Shown one piece after another: positions 60,287-64,000 of a DNA stretch of 64,000 nucleotides. The position numbers were made by a program, and so were the translations under genes. The DNA lies in the NCBI GenBank assembly GCA_035549195.1, contig DASZRK010000012.1, forward strand, positions 1-64,000. Reading direction: 5' to 3'. Origin of the DNA: a bacterium (GTDB lineage Bacteria > Oederibacteriota > Muellerivitia > Muellerivitales > Muellerivitaceae). The stretch's first letter is position 1, and every line of letters starts with the position of its first letter. The notes below the pieces were generated by a model. The model saw only the letters and a program-made list of their open reading frames with translations. It was not told the origin of the DNA and searched no databases.

Positions 60287-61765
60287 TCAAACCGCCGGCC
60301 CCTCCACTCCGTATCCAGTCGGCATCTTGGCCGGGTCCTCCAGCACCCAGGTATCCTTGCTGCCGCCCCCCTGGGATGAATTGACCACCAGGGACCCTTT
60401 CTTCAGGGCCACCCGGGTGAGCCCTCCGGGAAGCACATAGACGTTCTTGCCGTAGAGCACGTAAGGCCGCAGGTCCACGTGCCGCCCCTCGAAGTGGTCC
60501 TCCACGATGACGGGGACCCGCGAGAGGGAGAGGGTCGGCTGGGCGATGTAGTTGCGGGGGTTGGCCTGGATGAGCCCGGCGAACTTCTCGCGCTCGGCCT
60601 TGGTCGAGTGCGGCCCCACCAGCATGCCGTAGCCCCCCGCCTGACCGACGGCTTTCACCACGAACTTTTCGAGGTTCTGGAGGACGTGCTTGCGTTGGTC
60701 CTCCTCCCAACAGACGAAGGTGGTCACGTTGGGAAGGACCGGGTCCTCCTTGAGGTAATAGCGGATCATGTCGGGCACGTAGGGATAGATGCCCTTGTCG
60801 TCGGCGATGCCGGTGCCGATGGCATTGGCCAAGGCCACCTTGCCGGCCTTATAGACCTCGAAGAGGCCGGGGACGCCCAAAGTGGAATCGCCGTTGAAGG
60901 TCTGGGGGTCCATGAAGTCGTCGTCCACCCGGCGGTAGATGACGTCCACCCGTTCATAACCCCGGGTGGTGCGAAGCTTCACGTAACCGCCCGAGACCAC
61001 CAGGTCGCGGCCCTCCACCAGTTCGGCGCCCATCTGTTGGGCCAGGAAGGCGTGCTCGAAATAGGCCGAGTTGTAGGGCCCGGGAGTGAGCACCACGATC
61101 CGGGGTTTGGAAACCCCGCTGGGGGAAACATGGCCGAGGGTCTCCAGCAGGCGCAGGGGATAATCCTCCACGGGCTTGACCGCCATGTTCTGGAAGACCT
61201 GGGGCAGGGTGCGCTTGAGGACGTTGCGGTTCTCCAGTACATAGGACACGCCCGAGGGGCAGCGCAGGTTGTCCTCCAGCACGTAATAGCCGCCGTCCTT
61301 ATCGCGCACCAGGTCGGTGCCGGTGATGTGGATCCAGATGCCCTTGGAGGGGTTGAGCCCCTGGCACTGGGTCTTGAGGCCGTGGGAGGAAAGGATCACC
61401 TCGGTGGGGATGGTCTTGTCCTTGACGATCTTGCGGTCGTGATAGATGTCGTCGATGAAGAGGTTCAAGGCGGTGATGCGCTGGATGAGGCCCTTCTCGA
61501 TGGCCTTCCAATCGGGGTTGGGCACGATGCGGGGGATGATGTCGAAGGGAAATATTTTTTCGGTGCCGTCGTTGTTGCCGTAAACGGTGAAGGTGATGCC
61601 CATCTGGAGCAGTTCGGTCTCGGCGGCCTTCTGCCGTCGGACCAGGTCGCCCGGCGCCATGGCCTTGATGCGGTCGATCAGCGGCGCGGCGCTCTTGCGG
61701 GGCCGTCCGGAATTCTCGAAAAGTTCGTCATAGAAGGTCTCGGTCTGGTAGTTCTCGAATTGCAT
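60287..61765 (-). CDS. Circularly permuted ATP-grasp protein (Anbu operon)
   Basis: 492 residues. Typical stretches are MGITFTVYGNNDGTEKIFPFDIIPRIV, YYVLEDNLRCPSGVSYVLENR, VDVIYRRVDDDFMDP, PNVTTFVCWEE, VVKAVGQAGGYGM and SLVVNSSQGGGSKDTWVL. These are the marks of the ATP-grasp enzymes with rearranged order found with alpha-E and Anbu. They are expected to ligate an amino group to a peptide or amino acid; the substrate is not known. ATG 61765 follows GAGG and is the first gene of the operon. Confidence 0.93.
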   Translation of the reverse strand: MQFENYQTETFYDELFENSGRPRKSAAPLIDRIKAMAPGDLVRRQKAAETELLQMGITFTVYGNNDGTEKIFPFDIIPRIVPNPDWKAIEKGLIQRITALNLFIDDIYHDRKIVKDKTIPTEVILSSHGLKTQCQGLNPSKGIWIHITGTDLVRDKDGGYYVLEDNLRCPSGVSYVLENRNVLKRTLPQVFQNMAVKPVEDYPLRLLETLGHVSPSGVSKPRIVVLTPGPYNSAYFEHAFLAQQMGAELVEGRDLVVSGGYVKLRTTRGYERVDVIYRRVDDDFMDPQTFNGDSTLGVPGLFEVYKAGKVALANAIGTGIADDKGIYPYVPDMIRYYLKEDPVLPNVTTFVCWEEDQRKHVLQNLEKFVVKAVGQAGGYGMLVGPHSTKAEREKFAGLIQANPRNYIAQPTLSLSRVPVIVEDHFEGRHVDLRPYVLYGKNVYVLPGGLTRVALKKGSLVVNSSQGGGSKDTWVLEDPAKMPTGYGVEGPAV

Positions 61766-62077
61766 GGGGCACCTCGGATCGGCGATCGGTCATGTTGAGG
61801 TATAAGAAAAGCAATTAAGGGGCCAATTCGGGACCAGGAAACCGAAGGAAATCGCGGGAAAGACAAGCTTGGGAAGGACAATTTTGTTGGACCAGGCAAA
61901 AATGTGAAGTTAGCGAGGTAGGCGGCTTTTGCCGGGATATTATGTCTTTTCTTTTAAGGCGAGGCTAAAACCTGTTCAGCCACCGATGAACGAGATGTAC
62001 ACGGATGGTTAAGTCTTCCGGACTATCCCATTCATCGCCTTCATCGGTGGCCAATCCATTCTTTCGGCGGTGATTTA
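61766..62077. other. Divergent intergenic region with hairpin element
   Basis: 312 bases. Next to the ATP-grasp gene lies GATCGGTCATG (61784-61794), and a TTATAC box on the minus strand near 61800 may be the operon promoter. The stretch 61820-61975 holds nothing I recognise. The hairpin element at 61979-62053 fills the rest. The next gene starts with GTG. Confidence 0.6.
61979..62053. repeat. Intergenic hairpin element, CACCGATGAA word
   Basis: The left arm GCCACCGATGAACGAGATG (61979 on, continuing ACACGGATGG) is matched by the right arm CATTCATCGCCTTCATCGG plus TGGCC, its approximate reverse complement. The loop is about 20 bases. Confidence 0.7.
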
Positions 62078-62641
62078 GTGGGCAAGATCGCAATGATGTT
62101 CCTGAAGGGGATCGGACTGGGGCTTGGCATCGGCCTGTGCCTGGCGGGCGGGGTCGCCCTTTTGTTCCGGGGTCTTTATCCCGCGACTTCAGCCAAACCG
62201 TTGATCTATATCTTCGTGGTGGGGGTCCTGAACGGCGCTTTCGGGGGTTGGGTCTTCTCGCTCCAGATGGTCCTGGAGAGCCTCCTGGGTTCGCTCTTCC
62301 TCAAGGCGGCGGAGTTAGTGCCCCTGCCGGCCCGGGTGGTGGGGCGGGAATGGGCGCAAAAGATGGAGACCTTTTTTCGGGAGGTCGTCCGGCCCTTCCC
62401 GGGGTTCTTCCGCAAGTTCATCGAGTTCTTTCTGGTGGCCCGCTTCGAGAATATCGACCGCATCAACCGCGCCCTGGACAAGGCGGAGCGCAAAGGACAT
62501 TCCCAAGGGGCCACCCATCAGTGGGCCCTGATGGTCATCCTGCATTACCTGCTGGAACCGCTCTGGGTCTTTTTCTACGCGGTCTATGCGATACTATTGC
62601 TCCTGAGCTGTGCCCTTTGGACCTTTCCGTTCTTTCGGTGA
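62078..62641 (+). CDS. Membrane protein of unknown function
   Basis: 187 residues. Helices at about 9-32, 43-65 and 153-183, with a basic amphipathic middle (VVGREWAQKMETFFREVVRPF, IDRINRALDKAERKG). I recognise no family. The start is GTG 62078 with a weak GGCGGTG upstream. It is followed 34 bases later by a methyltransferase gene, so they may share a transcript. Confidence 0.68.
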   Translation: MGKIAMMFLKGIGLGLGIGLCLAGGVALLFRGLYPATSAKPLIYIFVVGVLNGAFGGWVFSLQMVLESLLGSLFLKAAELVPLPARVVGREWAQKMETFFREVVRPFPGFFRKFIEFFLVARFENIDRINRALDKAERKGHSQGATHQWALMVILHYLLEPLWVFFYAVYAILLLLSCALWTFPFFR

Positions 62642-62675
62642 AGTGAGTCCCTGATCATCCTTCGGAAGGTATCCG

Positions 62676-63461
62676 TTGACCGAATCCAATTACCAAAAAT
62701 GGAGATCCCTTCAATCCCATTGGGATGACGACGACTTCCTCAAGTCCCTGACCGCCCTCATGAGGCTCCGCTACCGGCGCTTGGACGAGAAGGTCGAGGC
62801 CATCCTGGACAAGAATTTCCATGAGTCCGGGGCCATGACCGGCCGTCCGCTTTTGGTGGACCTGGGAGCCGGGCGGGGTGAATTCGCCGCATTCCTCCAA
62901 GCTCGTGGGCGTGCCAGGGTCTGGAATTACCTGGGGGTGGAACCCTCCGGGGAGCAGTTGAAACAAAGGGATATCGAGACTTTCGGGATAGGCTTCATCC
63001 GGGGCATGGCCGAACAGGTGCCCCTGCCCGATATGACCGCCCAGGGTGTGCTGGTGAAGGAAGCCATCGATCATTGTTACGACCCGGCCAGGGTCTTTGC
63101 CGAGGCGAGGCGGCTTTTGAAGCCCGGCGGGGTCCTGGTGGTGACGGTGACCAACGACAAGTCCTACTTCAAAAGGCTCCTGCCTTTCGTGAACAAGGCC
63201 CACAAGGCCAAGCAGACCGACCATCTTTTCTTCTTCGGTCCCGCCGAACTGAGGGAGTTGGGCCGGAAGGCGGGGTTCGAAAGCGTGACCGTCGAGACCA
63301 TCCATTTCCTTAAATTGCCCCGGTTTTTGGAGAGGCTATTGGGTCTTTTGGGCGAGCCATTCGGCCGTGCAGTCCTGGATATTACGGATATAATCGGGAA
63401 CGGTCTTTTGCCCGGCATGGGCGGGGGGATCGTCCTGACCGCTAAGACGAGGCAGTTTTGA
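62676..63461 (+). CDS. SAM-dependent methyltransferase
   Basis: 261 residues. Class I Rossmann methyltransferase with motif I LLVDLGAGRGEFAAF, acidic motif II around YLGVEPSG, motif IV VLVKEAIDHCYDPARV and the post-motif LLKPGGVLVVTVTN. The C-terminal part has a hydrophobic stretch. The substrate may be a sugar, lipid or small molecule; it lies beside a Trm112-like gene and a glycosyltransferase, so a surface-glycan role is possible but not proven. The start is TTG 62676. Confidence 0.86.
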   Translation: MTESNYQKWRSLQSHWDDDDFLKSLTALMRLRYRRLDEKVEAILDKNFHESGAMTGRPLLVDLGAGRGEFAAFLQARGRARVWNYLGVEPSGEQLKQRDIETFGIGFIRGMAEQVPLPDMTAQGVLVKEAIDHCYDPARVFAEARRLLKPGGVLVVTVTNDKSYFKRLLPFVNKAHKAKQTDHLFFFGPAELRELGRKAGFESVTVETIHFLKLPRFLERLLGLLGEPFGRAVLDITDIIGNGLLPGMGGGIVLTAKTRQF

Positions 63462-63522
63462 GTTTTTAATTCTTAATTTTTAATGGACGAAATTAAGCAT
63501 TAAAAATTCAAAATTAAGAATT
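63462..63522. repeat. AT-rich intergenic hairpin, TTAAGAATT word
   Basis: GTTTTTAATTCTTAATTTTT and ATTAAAAATTCAAAATTAAG are approximate reverse complements with about 14 bases between. This AT-only stretch stands in GC-rich surroundings and uses the same word as 14841-14876. Confidence 0.7.
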
Positions 63523-63556
63523 AGAAGAATCCAAAACCTCAAAGGAAAGTGAAATT

Positions 63557-63724
63557 ATGATCTCGAGCGAGCTACTCAATATCTTGATCTGCCCGGCCTG
63601 CGGTTCGGCGGTACGGGAGAAGGACAATGCGATCGAATGCACGGCCTGCCACAACCGCTACCCTGTCGAGAACGGCATTCCCGTGATGCTCGTTGACCAT
63701 GCCGAAAAGACAAGAAAGAAATAG
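63557..63724 (+). CDS. Trm112-like zinc-ribbon protein
   Basis: 55 residues: MISSELLNILICPACGSAVR, then CTACHNRYPVENGIPVML. The two CxxC pairs and the IPVML tail are those of bacterial Trm112/YcaR-type proteins, which bind and activate methyltransferases in other organisms. AAGGA lies before ATG 63557. The preceding gene is a methyltransferase, a possible partner. Confidence 0.9.
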   Translation: MISSELLNILICPACGSAVREKDNAIECTACHNRYPVENGIPVMLVDHAEKTRKK

Positions 63725-63758
63725 TCCACCGCCAAGACGCCAAGACGCCAAGAAAGGC
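63725..63758. repeat. Intergenic element, CGCCAAGA word
   Basis: ACCGCCAAGACGCCAAGACG continuing into CCAAGAAAGG: three direct copies of an eight-base word. It is a one-armed form of the elements found at 53161 and 58335. Confidence 0.65.
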
Positions 63759-63768
63759 TATTGAGGTC

Positions 63769-64000
63769 ATGGCAAAACCCCCCGGCAAGAGAACCGTCTC
63801 CCAACGACCTCTCTACATCGGGATCGACGCCCGGTTGGCCTACAAGCGGGGCGTCGGCACCTATACGGCCAATCTGATCCTGGGCCTCTCCCGCGTCGAC
63901 AAGGTCAATCGTTACGCGCTTTTCAACGCGCCCAAGGCCCTCCGGGACCGGCTTTCCAACCCCCGATTCCGTGGGGTCGAAGTGCCCATTTCGAATCCCG
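63769..64000 (+). CDS. Glycosyltransferase family 4-like, N-terminal part (runs out of window)
   Basis: 77 codons seen. After a short basic head comes YIGIDARLAYKRGVGTYTANL, the opening of many GT1/GT4 glycosyltransferases, followed by a strand-helix pattern fitting the acceptor-binding half. The C-terminal donor-binding half lies beyond the edge. TGAGG precedes ATG 63769. Sugar specificity is unknown. Confidence 0.85.
   Translation, partial: MAKPPGKRTVSQRPLYIGIDARLAYKRGVGTYTANLILGLSRVDKVNRYALFNAPKALRDRLSNPRFRGVEVPISNP

Noticed and set aside
1-64000. tRNA, rRNA, CRISPR array, transposase or prophage genes
   Set aside because: Both strands were read for T-loop motifs, repeat-spacer patterns and transposase or integrase motifs; none was found.

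Overview
The window is about 60% GC, densely coded on both strands, and comes from a diderm (Gram-negative) bacterium. The evidence is a TonB-dependent receptor, SurA-type periplasmic folding factors, an outer-membrane beta-barrel domain, a heptosyltransferase-type enzyme, lipoproteins and a DsbD. GTG and TTG starts are frequent and ATGA/GTGA overlaps between genes are common. No rRNA, tRNA, CRISPR array or insertion sequence was seen. The phylum cannot be fixed from this window; the gene mix suggests an uncultured, environmental, heme-making bacterium able to handle oxygen.

Left part (1-22 kb): a partial pirin gene, then a sensory island of TonB-dependent receptor, YfiR-type periplasmic protein, CHASE/HAMP/PAS histidine kinase, two Rcp1-like response regulators and a large hybrid kinase. 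Facing it are two small paralogous proteins with a possible CheX-like fold. Then come uppP, a coupled trio (membrane protein, zinc-ribbon membrane protein, HEAT-repeat protein), an esterase, HtpX, a TPR protein, a polysaccharide deacetylase, a LacI-family regulator with a probable self-operator, and DsbD.

Middle (22-45 kb): an iron permease fused to cytochrome c behind a well-placed Fur box; Mrp/ApbC; a nucleotidyltransferase fused to a degenerate phosphomannomutase, followed by an intact phosphomannomutase; an adenylate cyclase; an Orc/Cdc6-like AAA ATPase; CutA; a kinase/regulator pair with Rex; a lipid-kinase-like membrane protein; a short unit with a near-perfect sigma-54 promoter; Mfd; and a three-gene SurA-like cluster whose last member carries a C-terminal beta-barrel.

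Right part (45-64 kb): an S4-domain protein, membrane and soluble glycosyltransferases, gph, a pseudouridine synthase, an AT-rich lipoprotein gene, a heme operon (hemDE fusion, hemH, hemG), a GT39-like/TPR protein, the four-gene Anbu operon (ATP-grasp, alpha-E, Anbu, transglutaminase), a methyltransferase, a Trm112-like protein and the start of a glycosyltransferase.

The least expected observations are: the orphan sigma-54 unit with a structured leader and a 51-residue zinc-finger protein (36.4-36.9 kb); short terminal remnants of a second phosphomannomutase gene and a second gph gene lying next to the living copies; the SurA/beta-barrel fusion; and a set of intergenic hairpins built from short repeated words.
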